Shown piece by piece: positions 34,698-43,403 of a stretch of DNA of 64,000 nt. Location: NCBI RefSeq assembly GCF_018310345.1, contig NZ_JAGXBY010000001.1:186001-250000 (forward strand), in the 5' to 3' direction. Made by a program: the position numbers and the translations under genes. Each line of letters starts with the position of its first letter. Position 1 is the first letter of the stretch. Origin of the DNA: Ornithinibacillus massiliensis. Lineage in GTDB: Bacteria > Bacillota > Bacilli > Bacillales > Amphibacillaceae. The notes below the pieces were generated by a model. That model ran no database searches. It was given only the letters and a program-made list of their open reading frames with translations, and had not been told where the DNA came from.

Positions 34698-34934
34698 ATG
34701 GATTTTAAAGAGAAAGTATTAGAAGTTATTGCAGAAGTTTGTGAAGATGATGTGGTGAAAGAAGAGCATGATTTGGATATATTTGAAGCAGGATTGATTG
34801 ATTCATTCGCGACCGTGGAATTACTTGTTCAATTTGAGGAGCAGCTTGCTATTAATGTACCAATTACAGAGTTCGACCGAGAGACATGGAATACACCAAA
34901 TGCTATCGTTGATCGTCTGAATGAGCTGAGATAA
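34698..34934 (+). CDS. dltC: D-alanyl carrier protein
   Basis: 78 residues. Acyl-carrier-like helical bundle with phosphopantetheine attachment at S36 in GLIDSFATVEL. It receives D-alanine from DltA. Its stop shares one base with the dltD start. Confidence 0.96.
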   Translation: MDFKEKVLEVIAEVCEDDVVKEEHDLDIFEAGLIDSFATVELLVQFEEQLAINVPITEFDRETWNTPNAIVDRLNELR

Positions 34935-36100
34935 TGAAGAAGAAGTATCTGTTTGGACCGATCATTCTGGCATTGGTCCTGTTTGCCGGGGTCGTCTTCG
35001 TACCTGTATCATGGCTGGCTAAGTTAGTTCCAGCAGACCGTTTGGCGGAATCGGCTATCAGCTTGGAGCCGAATATGTTCCAGGGAACCTATTTGCAAAG
35101 TGAAATGCTCCGTAATTCAGAGTATGTTCCAATCTATGGTTCCTCTGAATTGTCGCGCTGGGATCCATTCCATCCATCGAATTATTTTGAGACGAATGAT
35201 GCTGCCTTTACACCTTATTTAATAGGAAAAGGCGGAATGACCTCGATTATTCATGATTTAAACTTTGCAACACATGCCGATCAATTGAAGAACAAGAAGA
35301 TGGTCATTATTGTATCGCCACAATGGTTTGTAAAGCATGGTACAGATGAGCAGCATTTTGCACCAAACTACTCCTCACTGCAAGCGTACCAGCTTCCATA
35401 CAATGAGGAAGTGGACGAAGAGGTGAAGCGAAAACTGATGCAACGCCTGATGACGTATGAGGCAGTTAAGAACGACACCATACTTTATCAGCTTTATGGT
35501 GCGTATTTGAATGACAATAAGGTTATGTTTAATATCTTGTCCGTTCCTGCAGAGGCATATATATCCATACTGAAGAAAAAGGATCTATATTTCACCATTA
35601 TGAAGGATAAACCAACGAATCGACATCAGTCAGATGAAGTGAAGGGGAAGACATGGGAGGAGCTGCGGGCACAAGCGGATGCTTATGGCGAGAAGCGGAC
35701 ACAGCATTCCCAATTTTACATTGAAGACAGCGTGTATAAGCGTAAGAAGGAGTATATCAAGGGAATGGAAGGAAAGAATAAAACCCATTCCTATGCCGAA
35801 TCACTGGAGTACGATGATTTCCAACTGATGTTGGATATTCTGAAGGAAGCAGGTGCTGAACCGCTATTTGTCATTATCCCTGTAAACGGAGCATATTATG
35901 ACTACACAGGATTCCCGGAAAAGGGACGGCAAGACTATTACAAGCGGATAAAGAAACAGATTCGTGATAGCGGCTTTTCTTATGCCGATTATTCCGACCA
36001 TGAATATGATCCGTATTTCATGCGTGACACGATTCATATTGGTTGGAAAGGCTGGGTTTATTTAAATGAGGATATCCAGAAGTTCGTAGAAAAACACTAG
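34934..36100 (+). CDS. dltD: D-alanyl-lipoteichoic acid biosynthesis protein DltD
   Basis: 388 residues. An N-terminal membrane anchor (LFGPIILALVLFAGVVFVPV) is followed by an extracellular SGNH-hydrolase-like domain with the nucleophile Ser in YGSSELSR and the Asp/His pair in RDTIHIGWKGWV. It acts on the outer face in the last transfer of D-alanine to teichoic acid. It is the last gene of the operon; a strong terminator follows. Confidence 0.96.
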   Translation: MKKKYLFGPIILALVLFAGVVFVPVSWLAKLVPADRLAESAISLEPNMFQGTYLQSEMLRNSEYVPIYGSSELSRWDPFHPSNYFETNDAAFTPYLIGKGGMTSIIHDLNFATHADQLKNKKMVIIVSPQWFVKHGTDEQHFAPNYSSLQAYQLPYNEEVDEEVKRKLMQRLMTYEAVKNDTILYQLYGAYLNDNKVMFNILSVPAEAYISILKKKDLYFTIMKDKPTNRHQSDEVKGKTWEELRAQADAYGEKRTQHSQFYIEDSVYKRKKEYIKGMEGKNKTHSYAESLEYDDFQLMLDILKEAGAEPLFVIIPVNGAYYDYTGFPEKGRQDYYKRIKKQIRDSGFSYADYSDHEYDPYFMRDTIHIGWKGWVYLNEDIQKFVEKH

Positions 36101-36161
36101 TAGATGGGAGCGCTTGTGTGATGGGCAGTCACACGTTCTCAAGCATTGGGGTATTAGATAG

Positions 36162-36210
36162 AAAAGGGCTGTGGCAGAGGGGCATTAAAGCCCAGTGCCA
36201 CAGCCCTTTT
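36162..36210. terminator. Strong bidirectional terminator, right copy of duplicated element
   Basis: AAAAGGGCTGTGGCA pairs perfectly over 15 bp with its complement, with T-runs on both strands. It ends the dlt operon and the convergent SDR gene. Its core recurs at 29059. Confidence 0.85.
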
Positions 36211-36228
36211 GAGTTAATCATGTAAGGC

Positions 36229-36978
36229 TTATTTCGTATTCGTAAATCCACCATCGATACGGATTACTTCACCATTAATATATTCTGCTTTAGAAGTAAG
36301 TAAAAAGGTAACAAGCTCAGCCACTTCTTCTGGCGTTCCTAGACGTTTCTGTGGAATTCCACCTGTAGCATTTTCCTTCATTTTCGGATTTGCTTCGTAG
36401 AACTCTTTTACCATTGGTGTTTCAGTAGGTCCTGGAGCAATAGCATTTACACGCAAGCCATCTTTTGCATATTCTGCTACCATACTCTTCGTTAGCCCAA
36501 CAATTCCGTGTTTTGTAGCGGAATAGGTAACAACAGAGTCTTGTCCAATAACACCTGCACTAGAAGCGGTGTTCACAATGGAGCCTCCCCCATTTTCTAA
36601 CATTGCCTTCGCTACATAATGTACACCGTATAAGGCACCCATTAAGTTAATGCCAACGATTTTATCAATTTCTTCGATAGAGGTATCTAAGAAATATTTT
36701 CCGCTACCTGATATTCCGGCATTGTTAAAGAAATAATCAATTTTACCGAAGTGTTCTAGTGTTTGATCGACATAATGTTTTACGTCTTCTTTTTTGGATA
36801 CATCCGCTTTTATGAAAATAGCATCTACGTTATGTTTTTTCACTAATTCTACTGTTTCATTTCCACCTTGTTCATTAACATCTACTACCGCAATACTAAT
36901 TCCTTCCTGTGCCAATCGTACAGCTGTTGATTGACCTAATCCACTACCTGCACCAGTAATAATTGCAACGTTACTCAT
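36229..36978 (-). CDS. Short-chain dehydrogenase/reductase
   Basis: 249 residues, classical SDR. The cofactor loop ITGAGSGLGQSTAV is followed by an acidic VVDVN, favouring NAD(H); FNNAGISGSG, catalytic Ser in NTASSAGVIG, YSATKHG with Tyr and Lys, and PGPTETPM. The substrate is unknown. The start has GGAGG 9 bases upstream. A perfect palindrome lies just before the binding site. The last 50 bases plus terminator are duplicated at 29059-29175. Confidence 0.92.
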   Translation of the reverse strand: MSNVAIITGAGSGLGQSTAVRLAQEGISIAVVDVNEQGGNETVELVKKHNVDAIFIKADVSKKEDVKHYVDQTLEHFGKIDYFFNNAGISGSGKYFLDTSIEEIDKIVGINLMGALYGVHYVAKAMLENGGGSIVNTASSAGVIGQDSVVTYSATKHGIVGLTKSMVAEYAKDGLRVNAIAPGPTETPMVKEFYEANPKMKENATGGIPQKRLGTPEEVAELVTFLLTSKAEYINGEVIRIDGGFTNTK

Positions 36979-37001
36979 CTATGAAAACCTCCTATATAAT
37001 C

Positions 37002-37017
37002 AATTGGAAAACCAATT
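37002..37017 (-). promoter_or_regulatory. Palindromic operator candidate upstream of SDR gene
   Basis: AATTGGAAAACCAATT is a perfect 6+4+6 inverted repeat 24 bases before the SDR start. Repressor binding here would block the promoter. Confidence 0.5.
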
Positions 37018-37325
37018 TTTCATCGGGTTCATTTCCACCGTATTACCTGTTAGCATTACCATTGTATAACCAACTATGCGTCTAGCAAGCGTATATAGTC
37101 GAAAAATGGATCCGTACTTCAAGGGTAGAACTAATATTTCTCCAGGTCAACTATAGTAAACTGTGACTTCTTTTCTGAGAATTTCTAAAAAAATCGATTT
37201 GAAGAATGGAACGGCTCAATAGATAACATTCACCAGAAGTTCGTTTCTTTAGAATATCAGCGAATTAGAGAAGGCATGTTTCCGAAAATGGTACGTATAC
37301 ACACTTCTCTCTCCAAACAGATAAT
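37018..37325. other. Intergenic stretch, possible ORF remnant
   Basis: No gene with a start and binding site. One frame stays open over about 40 codons (starting RFEEWNGSIDNIHQKF near 37198), which might be a degraded gene fragment, but I cannot identify it. Confidence 0.3.
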
Positions 37326-37381
37326 TTGTATTCTTTAAAAGCGAGTATTATAATTTCCAACACAATGGAGTGCACTCCATT
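37326..37381 (+). promoter_or_regulatory. Promoter with perfect 18-bp palindromic operator
   Basis: TTGTAT, a 17-base spacer and TATAAT (37349-37354) are followed by the perfect palindrome AATGGAGTGCACTCCATT (37364-37381) at the transcription start. This is a TetR-type arrangement. Confidence 0.7.
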
Positions 37382-37412
37382 ATCCAAAACTTGTTATGGA
37401 GGGAAAAATGAC

Positions 37413-37541
37413 ATGACAAGAAATACTCGATTCATGATATTGCCGGATAGGATTGAAGAATGGGAAAACGCTAGTGCGAGCACTTTCCTAAATTTGTACG
37501 CCTTTGGACGTTGTGAAGGTTTTTGCGATTCGATTGGCTAG
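37413..37541 (+). pseudogene. Short ORF, possible tetR remnant
   Basis: 42 codons from an ATG with a good GGAGGG site. The first residues MTRNTRFMIL look like the start of a TetR-family regulator, but the rest (EEWENASASTFLNLYAFGRC) does not match a TetR DNA-binding domain. It sits just downstream of a palindromic operator and upstream of namA. A degraded autorepressor of the namA region is plausible. Confidence 0.35.
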
Positions 37542-37700
37542 GTGTAAGTTTTATGTGTTTTATCGGGTAATTTATCAATACTAAAGAGGAAAAGCTTGCC
37601 CGGATAAGCGGCGCAAAAAGCCAATGTATATGCTTAAGCGCTCGTTTAGGTTTTTAACGCAAGGTCAGTTTAACTAAACATAGAAGGAGAGATTCTTTTC

Positions 37701-38735
37701 ATGAAGGATTTATTTACCCCCTATCAAATAAAGAACTTAGAATTAAAAAACCGTGTCGTCATGCCACCTATGTGTCAATATTCCGTTACGAAAAAGGATG
37801 GAATTGCGAATGATTGGCATTATATTCACTATGTTAGCCGTGCTATCGGAGGAGCAGGGGTAATCATTATTGAAATGACTGATGTGGAGCCGGATGGCCG
37901 TATTACAGATTATGATCTCGGATTATGGTCAGATGAACAAATCCCAGCCATCAAACGAATTGTTGATGCCTGTCACCAACATGGTGCTAAAGTTGCTATT
38001 CAAATTGCCCATGCGGGACGTAAAGCAGAGGATGCAGCGGTTCCTGTTGCGCCATCACCAATTCCGTTTGATGAAAATTCCAAAACTCCGAGGGAACTGA
38101 CAACAGAAGAAATTAAAGAAATGGTTGAGAAATTCCGATTAGCAACAGAACGCGCGGTAAAAGCTGGTGTCGATGCGATCGAAATTCATGGGGCACATGG
38201 TTACCTAATCCACCAGTTCCAGTCCCCATTTACCAATAAACGTACTGATGAATATGGGCAAGATCTAACCAAGTTTGGTAAGGAAGTTATTCAGGCCGCG
38301 AAAAGTGTCATGCCTAGTGAGATGCCATTAATTATGCGTGTCTCTGCGGTTGAATATGTGGATAACGGCTACGGATTGAAGGAAAGTGTCGCATTCTCGA
38401 AGGTCTATCAGGAAGCTGGCGTTGATATGTTTCATGTTAGTGCTGGTGGAGAAGGACAAATTGCTGCTCATGGAAGACCAGGAACGCATGCTGCCTACCA
38501 AGTACCTTTCGCAAGAGAAATAAAAGAAAAACTAAATGTCCCGGTTATTGCGGTTGGAAGACTGGATGAACCAGCACTCGCCAACGCAGTGATTGGAAAT
38601 GAGGAAGCAGATCTTGTAGCGGTAGGTAGAGGAATGTTACGTAATCCATACTGGACACTAGAAGCAGCAGCTACATTAAAGAAGAAAAACACCGTTCCTA
38701 CCCAATACTCACCAGCCTTTCCATCAAGATCATAA
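37701..38735 (+). CDS. namA: NADPH dehydrogenase, old yellow enzyme family
   Basis: 344 residues of the YqjM/NamA-type ene-reductase family: FMN-dependent reduction of activated C=C bonds, typically in detoxification. Landmarks are VVMPPMCQYSV (with the Cys that tunes FMN), IQIAHAGRKA (His pair region), IHGAHGYLIHQFQSP and VAVGRGMLRNPYW. AGAAGGAGA lies upstream. It probably forms a stress operon with the DJ-1-like gene 60 bases downstream. Confidence 0.94.
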   Translation: MKDLFTPYQIKNLELKNRVVMPPMCQYSVTKKDGIANDWHYIHYVSRAIGGAGVIIIEMTDVEPDGRITDYDLGLWSDEQIPAIKRIVDACHQHGAKVAIQIAHAGRKAEDAAVPVAPSPIPFDENSKTPRELTTEEIKEMVEKFRLATERAVKAGVDAIEIHGAHGYLIHQFQSPFTNKRTDEYGQDLTKFGKEVIQAAKSVMPSEMPLIMRVSAVEYVDNGYGLKESVAFSKVYQEAGVDMFHVSAGGEGQIAAHGRPGTHAAYQVPFAREIKEKLNVPVIAVGRLDEPALANAVIGNEEADLVAVGRGMLRNPYWTLEAAATLKKKNTVPTQYSPAFPSRS

Positions 38736-38798
38736 AGGAAACGGATAGTTTTAACGAAAGAGTATATATTAATTTTGAATTATAAGGAGGAATAAAGC

Positions 38799-39455
38799 AT
38801 GGCAAAAAAAGTATTGATGGTTGTGACAAATCATACAACTATTACAGATGATCACAAAACAGGTCTATGGCTAGAGGAATTCGCTGTACCTTACCTCGTT
38901 TTCAAAGAAAAAGGCTACGAGGTACAAGTGACCAGCATCAGTGGTGGTGAAGTTGCACTAGACCCGAACAGTATTGAAGAGAAGCCAGAGTGGAAAGATG
39001 CTGAAGCGGAACTAAAAAATACGGAAAAACTAACGAAAGACTATGCACACGGATATGACGCTATATTCCTACCAGGTGGACATGGTACGATGTTTGATTT
39101 TCCAGATAGCGAAACACTTCTTTATGTATTGCAGGAGTTTGCGGAAGAAGATAAAATCATCTCCGCTGTTTGCCACGGACCTGCGGGATTGGTCAATGCA
39201 ACATACAAAGACGGTACACCAATCGTGAAAGGCAAGAAGGTTACCGCCTTTACTGATGAAGAAGAGGTTGAAATGGAGCTAGATGTTCACATGCCTTTCC
39301 TTTTAGAGACTAAATTACGAGAGAACGGTGCCGATTTCGTTGCTTCTGAAAAATGGACTGATCACTCGATCCGAGATGGCAAACTAGTGACAGGACAAAA
39401 TCCGCAGTCTAGCAGAAGTACAGCGGAGAAAGTGGTAGAGGCGTTAGAGGAATAA
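38799..39455 (+). CDS. DJ-1/PfpI family protein (Hsp31-like)
   Basis: 218 residues. Class I glutamine-amidotransferase-like fold with the nucleophile elbow SAVCHGPAG (C125), HGYDAIFLPGGHGTMFDF and an Hsp31-type ending KLVTGQNPQSS. Members act as glyoxalase III or chaperone against reactive carbonyls, which fits the ene-reductase upstream. GGAGGA site is 8 bases upstream. Confidence 0.9.
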   Translation: MAKKVLMVVTNHTTITDDHKTGLWLEEFAVPYLVFKEKGYEVQVTSISGGEVALDPNSIEEKPEWKDAEAELKNTEKLTKDYAHGYDAIFLPGGHGTMFDFPDSETLLYVLQEFAEEDKIISAVCHGPAGLVNATYKDGTPIVKGKKVTAFTDEEEVEMELDVHMPFLLETKLRENGADFVASEKWTDHSIRDGKLVTGQNPQSSRSTAEKVVEALEE

Positions 39456-39472
39456 GGTAGTGGATTAGTAAG

Positions 39473-39516
39473 GGGTACTTCCGAGCTTATGGCTTGGGGG
39501 TATTCTTTTTCTTTTT
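39473..39516 (+). terminator. Intrinsic terminator after the DJ-1-like gene
   Basis: GGTACTTCCGAG pairs with CTTGGGGGTATT (several G-U pairs) and is followed by a long T-rich tract. Confidence 0.6.
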
Positions 39517-39681
39517 GTTGGTTTAAAATTGGTTTATACATAACTTTCTGCACAAACAACCCTGGGTTGTAATCTGGCATAGGTGCTTCTTTCATACTAG
39601 TTGTCTAGAAAGTCTCCCCATATTAGGAATAATAATACATGTTATAAAAAATATGATTAAATTTAAAGGAGCTACTAAGTG

Positions 39682-40419
39682 ATGGAGAGGATATCTATAG
39701 AAATTCACTTTAAGTTAGAACCTAAAGATATTTGGTCGTATAAAAAGAACGCAAGAATTTATTCTCGTAAAGTTATCACTTCTATTCGATTGGCAAATAT
39801 TATTTTTGCGGTTTTTTCATTTATTATCTTTTATGGTCCTAACTTGTTTCAGACACTAGTTAACACATTCTTTGCCTCTTTTGTAATTTTTCCTCTTGCA
39901 GAGAGATATACTTTATATGCTAGGCATAATTTGTTTTTAAAAAGAGATGCTGCTAAACTCGGGGAAAAACATTTAAAAATTAACCATGACGGCATTACAT
40001 TATCTTCTACAACAAAAACTTTTTCCCAAAAGTGGAGTAGTTTTATTCGAGTAGTAAAGAATGATTCTTATTACTTTATATATGATCAAGACGAACGTTC
40101 CTATATAATACCAATAAGGGAACTATCATCTGAAAACGAACAAAAATTCCAAAACCTGCTTGTGGAACATAATAAACCCTTAATACAACAAGAAACTTCA
40201 TCAAACCTAGAAAAACTTACGAAACTCCGGGTGATTTTACTTATTTTCTTTGTATCCTTAGCCATCATCAATCAAATAGAAAACGCACAGGATTCATTAT
40301 CTCCTGTAAAAGAAGAAGTATATGGTTTATTTCAAAATATTGATACAGAAACTGAGATGGAAGATTTACTAAAACAGAAACTCAATATAAAAGAATCCGT
40401 AACACAAAAAGATATATAG
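39682..40419 (+). CDS. YcxB-like membrane protein
   Basis: 245 residues. The N-terminal soluble stretch and two helices (LANIIFAVFSFIIFYG, FASFVIFPLAERY) are followed by a PH-like domain of the YcxB type (HDGITLSSTTKTFSQKWSSF, YYFIYDQDERSYIIPIREL). A further helix (VILLIFFVSLAIINQI) follows. GTG at 39679 is an alternative start. The function is unknown. Confidence 0.7.
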   Translation: MERISIEIHFKLEPKDIWSYKKNARIYSRKVITSIRLANIIFAVFSFIIFYGPNLFQTLVNTFFASFVIFPLAERYTLYARHNLFLKRDAAKLGEKHLKINHDGITLSSTTKTFSQKWSSFIRVVKNDSYYFIYDQDERSYIIPIRELSSENEQKFQNLLVEHNKPLIQQETSSNLEKLTKLRVILLIFFVSLAIINQIENAQDSLSPVKEEVYGLFQNIDTETEMEDLLKQKLNIKESVTQKDI

Positions 40420-40442
40420 ACAAATTGTATAATAAGTTGAGT

Positions 40443-40958
40443 ATGATTGATTCTGAGGATGCTAGTTACGATGACAAGTTTCAATTAGCCTCTTTAATAA
40501 AAAAGGCTGAGCAATTGATATATAATGGTTTACCAAATACGACTCAAGTCTATCACGGTGAAAGTACGCATTGGAAAGTAGTTGATTATAAAATACAAGC
40601 CAATCCTGTTTTGTTTCGTACCTACGCTGGAAGAATGTATATGAAGGAACAGGACGTTTTTGAAGCAGACTATTTCAACGTAGAAGTATATGTTATTTTT
40701 GATGATAATGAGGAAATACGCCTTCATAAAGAGGTATTTTTAGCTGATTATCAAGATAGAGCTAAATCAGTAGAATTGGATATATCGGAACAATCAACAG
40801 GTGAATTTGCTGCTAACCAAGAATCGTATCGAAACAAAAGTGGAAATCCTGTTAGTATTGAAGACATAAATGAGGTTTTTATTTTGGTTCAATGGAAAGG
40901 AAAGAATGAAAACGAACTAGAGGAAGAAAAAATTATATTGTCCCCAGCGAACATATAG
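40443..40958 (+). CDS. Hypothetical protein
   Basis: About 171 residues, acidic, mostly beta-strand in appearance (STHWKVVDYKIQANPVLFRT, DYFNVEVYVIFDDNEEIRLH). No ribosome binding site is seen for the ATG at 40443 or for TTG starts at 40425 and 40437. It may be translated by coupling to the YcxB-like gene, which ends 24 bases earlier, or be a leftover domain. I do not recognise the family. Confidence 0.5.
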   Translation: MIDSEDASYDDKFQLASLIKKAEQLIYNGLPNTTQVYHGESTHWKVVDYKIQANPVLFRTYAGRMYMKEQDVFEADYFNVEVYVIFDDNEEIRLHKEVFLADYQDRAKSVELDISEQSTGEFAANQESYRNKSGNPVSIEDINEVFILVQWKGKNENELEEEKIILSPANI

Positions 40959-40980
40959 ATAAACACCACCCATATAACGC

Positions 40981-40990
40981 GGGGGGGGGG
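40981..40990. other. Homopolymer of ten G
   Basis: A run of ten G in an AT-rich intergenic region. It does not lie inside any supported gene. Such tracts are prone to length variation or sequencing error. Confidence 0.9.
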
Positions 40991-41142
40991 TTTTGCGGCT
41001 GGAAGCTTTTGACTGCCTCAACCCTAAAGGGCGGCTGATTGATTTGTCCATTTATTACGATCACTGGCCAGAACTCAAAAGTCTCCCGCTCAGCTATTTC
41101 GTCTTCTTTTTCCTTCGTTACCTGTAATTACCTAAACGTATT

Positions 41143-41613
41143 TCAGCTTAATTGCTCTAGCAATTCTACCAGCTCATCTATTAATCCTTCTTGTTTTGTT
41201 ATATCGGGTTCAGCGGTTATCTCAAGACCTACATCATTAATTTCTTCTAGTAATCCAGTAATTCTGCTGTCACTAGTCTGGTCTAAATAATATCTAGCAT
41301 ATATACTCGCGCTAGAACCCATATGGGGATAATGATTTTCCTTAGTAGTGTCCTCAGGAATCTCTTTTAATGACTCTTTCGTATTCTTTACCCAATCAGA
41401 CATGGAGGCATATTCAGATATTTCAATAGTTGATGTCTCAAGCGTTTGTTCGGACACTACTTCCTCTTTTTCTATTGCTTCATTCTTAGAAAACGCTTCG
41501 TCAGGTTGTGTCGCATTTCCCTTCTGATCATCATTGACGAAACTGATTATAATCATAGCGATTAAACTGATAGTGACTATCAATGCACCAAATGACAATA
41601 GATACTTTTTCAA
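41143..41613 (-). CDS. Membrane-anchored hypothetical protein
   Basis: 156 residues. One N-terminal membrane helix (LLSFGALIVTISLIAMIIIS), then an acidic extracellular part (EAIEKEEVVSEQTLETSTIE) and a small helical domain (ISEYASMSDWVKNTKESLKE) ending ELVELLEQLS. No lipobox is seen. The function is unknown. Confidence 0.65.
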   Translation of the reverse strand: MKKYLLSFGALIVTISLIAMIIISFVNDDQKGNATQPDEAFSKNEAIEKEEVVSEQTLETSTIEISEYASMSDWVKNTKESLKEIPEDTTKENHYPHMGSSASIYARYYLDQTSDSRITGLLEEINDVGLEITAEPDITKQEGLIDELVELLEQLS

Positions 41614-41638
41614 AGTAAACTCCCCTTTAATGTTTTAT

Positions 41639-42206
41639 GAATAAATTTATTCGTGAGTATACCTTCTGGCTCTTATTCGGTGGATTATCCCACGTTAACA
41701 CATCATCCACCCTGTCCATGCTACATCTACCAGTCCCATACCGAATTGTATTATTATTACCATTATATCAACCTAGAAAATAGTTAACAAACTGTATTCA
41801 TACTATTTTATAAAGTCGATAAATTATTTCTTTATAGGAATTTTGCTTATTAATTTGTTGTCGTTCGCTCTTCCTCTTTTGCTTTTCTCCATTATTTTAG
41901 ACGACAGTTTTAGATAAAAGGATTCCTATTAGTAGAAACAAATCTTTATGTAAAAGAGAAAATCCATCCCCCATCACTATCAAACTCTCAATAAACACGT
42001 CATATCAATTACACCATAACAACCACCTAAGCTATAATACAAGAGTAATCCATACATACAAATATGAAAACTTCCCATGTAGGTAGGCTTAATTATGAAA
42101 AAATAGGGTATTAACAAAAGGGACCTATCACTCTATTAAATTATTTTCGTACCGTTTTCTACTATGGAGCAATCAAACTAATAAGAAAAGGAGTTTAATC
42201 ATACAT
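41639..42206. other. Intergenic region with one palindrome
   Basis: About 570 bases between divergent genes. GAATAAATTTATTC (41639-41652) is a perfect palindrome next to the minus-strand gene and may be an operator. The remainder is AT-rich without a supported gene. Confidence 0.4.
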
Positions 42207-43307
42207 ATGTTCATTCTAATCTTAATCAGCACACTCGTAGTATATGGAGGACTCGTTTACTACATTGGCTGGAGGGGCTATCGCTTTCTTAAACCAGAAT
42301 CATCAAGCAAACGATTTAAAATCATTTATAGCCTAGTCGTAATAGTAGTAGCGAGTTCGTTTTTCTTTGGGATGATGTCTGGAATCACCTTTTTACAAAT
42401 AGTTGGCGCATATTGGATGGCATGCTTCTACTTGCTGTTACTATTAGTGCCGCTTGCTCATATTACTGTTATTCTCTTGCGTCGTACGCGACTACCAAGG
42501 CATAAAACACAGAGATGGGCAGGGGTTGTGATACTCGTATTAATGGTATCCTTCTTGGGATATGGCATATTTAACGCTTATAGTCCGGTCGTAGAAAGCT
42601 ATGAGATTAAGATTGATAAAGGCGATTCCTCTCTTGATAGTCTTTCGATCGCCATGGCAGCAGATACCCATTTTGGACTATTGTCAGGTAAAGGCCATGC
42701 AGAGCGCTTTGTAAAGGAAATGAACAACCTAAATGCAGACATCATCCTCTTGCCGGGCGATATCATTGATGATGACCTTCAAATCTTCCTGGATCATAAC
42801 ATAGATCAAATACTGTCCGAGCTCCATGCACCATATGGCGTCTATGCATCACTTGGGAATCATGACAAGCATGAGGGGACTATGCAGGAAATCATTGATG
42901 CATTAGAGAACAGTGGAATCCAAGTCCTGTATGATGAGACAGAGGGAATTCAAGGGCAATTTACGTTAATTGGACGAAAGGACAAAATCGACCCAAACAG
43001 GCTACCTTTAGAGCAATTAATGGATGGAGTAGACCCTAACTTACCAGCTATTCTAATTGATCACCAACCATATGATTTGGATATCGCACAGCAGGAAGGG
43101 ATTGACCTCATGATCTCTGGCCATACACACCGAGGGCAAGTATTCCCAGGCAGCCTTATTACGGATGCCATTTATGAAAATGATTATGGCTACTTGCAGA
43201 AGGAGCAACTGCATTCTATTGTGACATCAGGCTTTGGTTTTTGGGGACCGCCAATACGTATTGGTACACGCTCAGAACTCGTGAAGATCGATATTACGTT
43301 CGAGTAG
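42207..43307 (+). CDS. Membrane metallophosphoesterase
   Basis: 366 residues. Four N-terminal helices (LILISTLVVYGGLVYYIGW ... WAGVVILVLMVSFLGYGIF) are followed by a calcineurin-like phosphoesterase domain: AADTHFG, LPGDIIDDD, LGNHDKH and SGHTHRGQ supply the dimetal ligands. It is similar to the YkuE/YaeI type, which can act on lipid phosphates. The AAAGGAG site precedes the start. Confidence 0.88.
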   Translation: MFILILISTLVVYGGLVYYIGWRGYRFLKPESSSKRFKIIYSLVVIVVASSFFFGMMSGITFLQIVGAYWMACFYLLLLLVPLAHITVILLRRTRLPRHKTQRWAGVVILVLMVSFLGYGIFNAYSPVVESYEIKIDKGDSSLDSLSIAMAADTHFGLLSGKGHAERFVKEMNNLNADIILLPGDIIDDDLQIFLDHNIDQILSELHAPYGVYASLGNHDKHEGTMQEIIDALENSGIQVLYDETEGIQGQFTLIGRKDKIDPNRLPLEQLMDGVDPNLPAILIDHQPYDLDIAQQEGIDLMISGHTHRGQVFPGSLITDAIYENDYGYLQKEQLHSIVTSGFGFWGPPIRIGTRSELVKIDITFE

Positions 43308-43403
43308 ATACATATCGATATAGGATTAATTTTGATATAATATTTAGACAAATAAAAAAACAATGCCATTAGAGTGAACTGGCATATTAATGGGGGAATA
43401 TAC

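Noticed and set aside
37198-37325. Possible gene fragment (RFEEWNGSIDNIHQKF...)
   Set aside because: Open for about 40 codons but without start, binding site or recognisable family; recorded only as intergenic.
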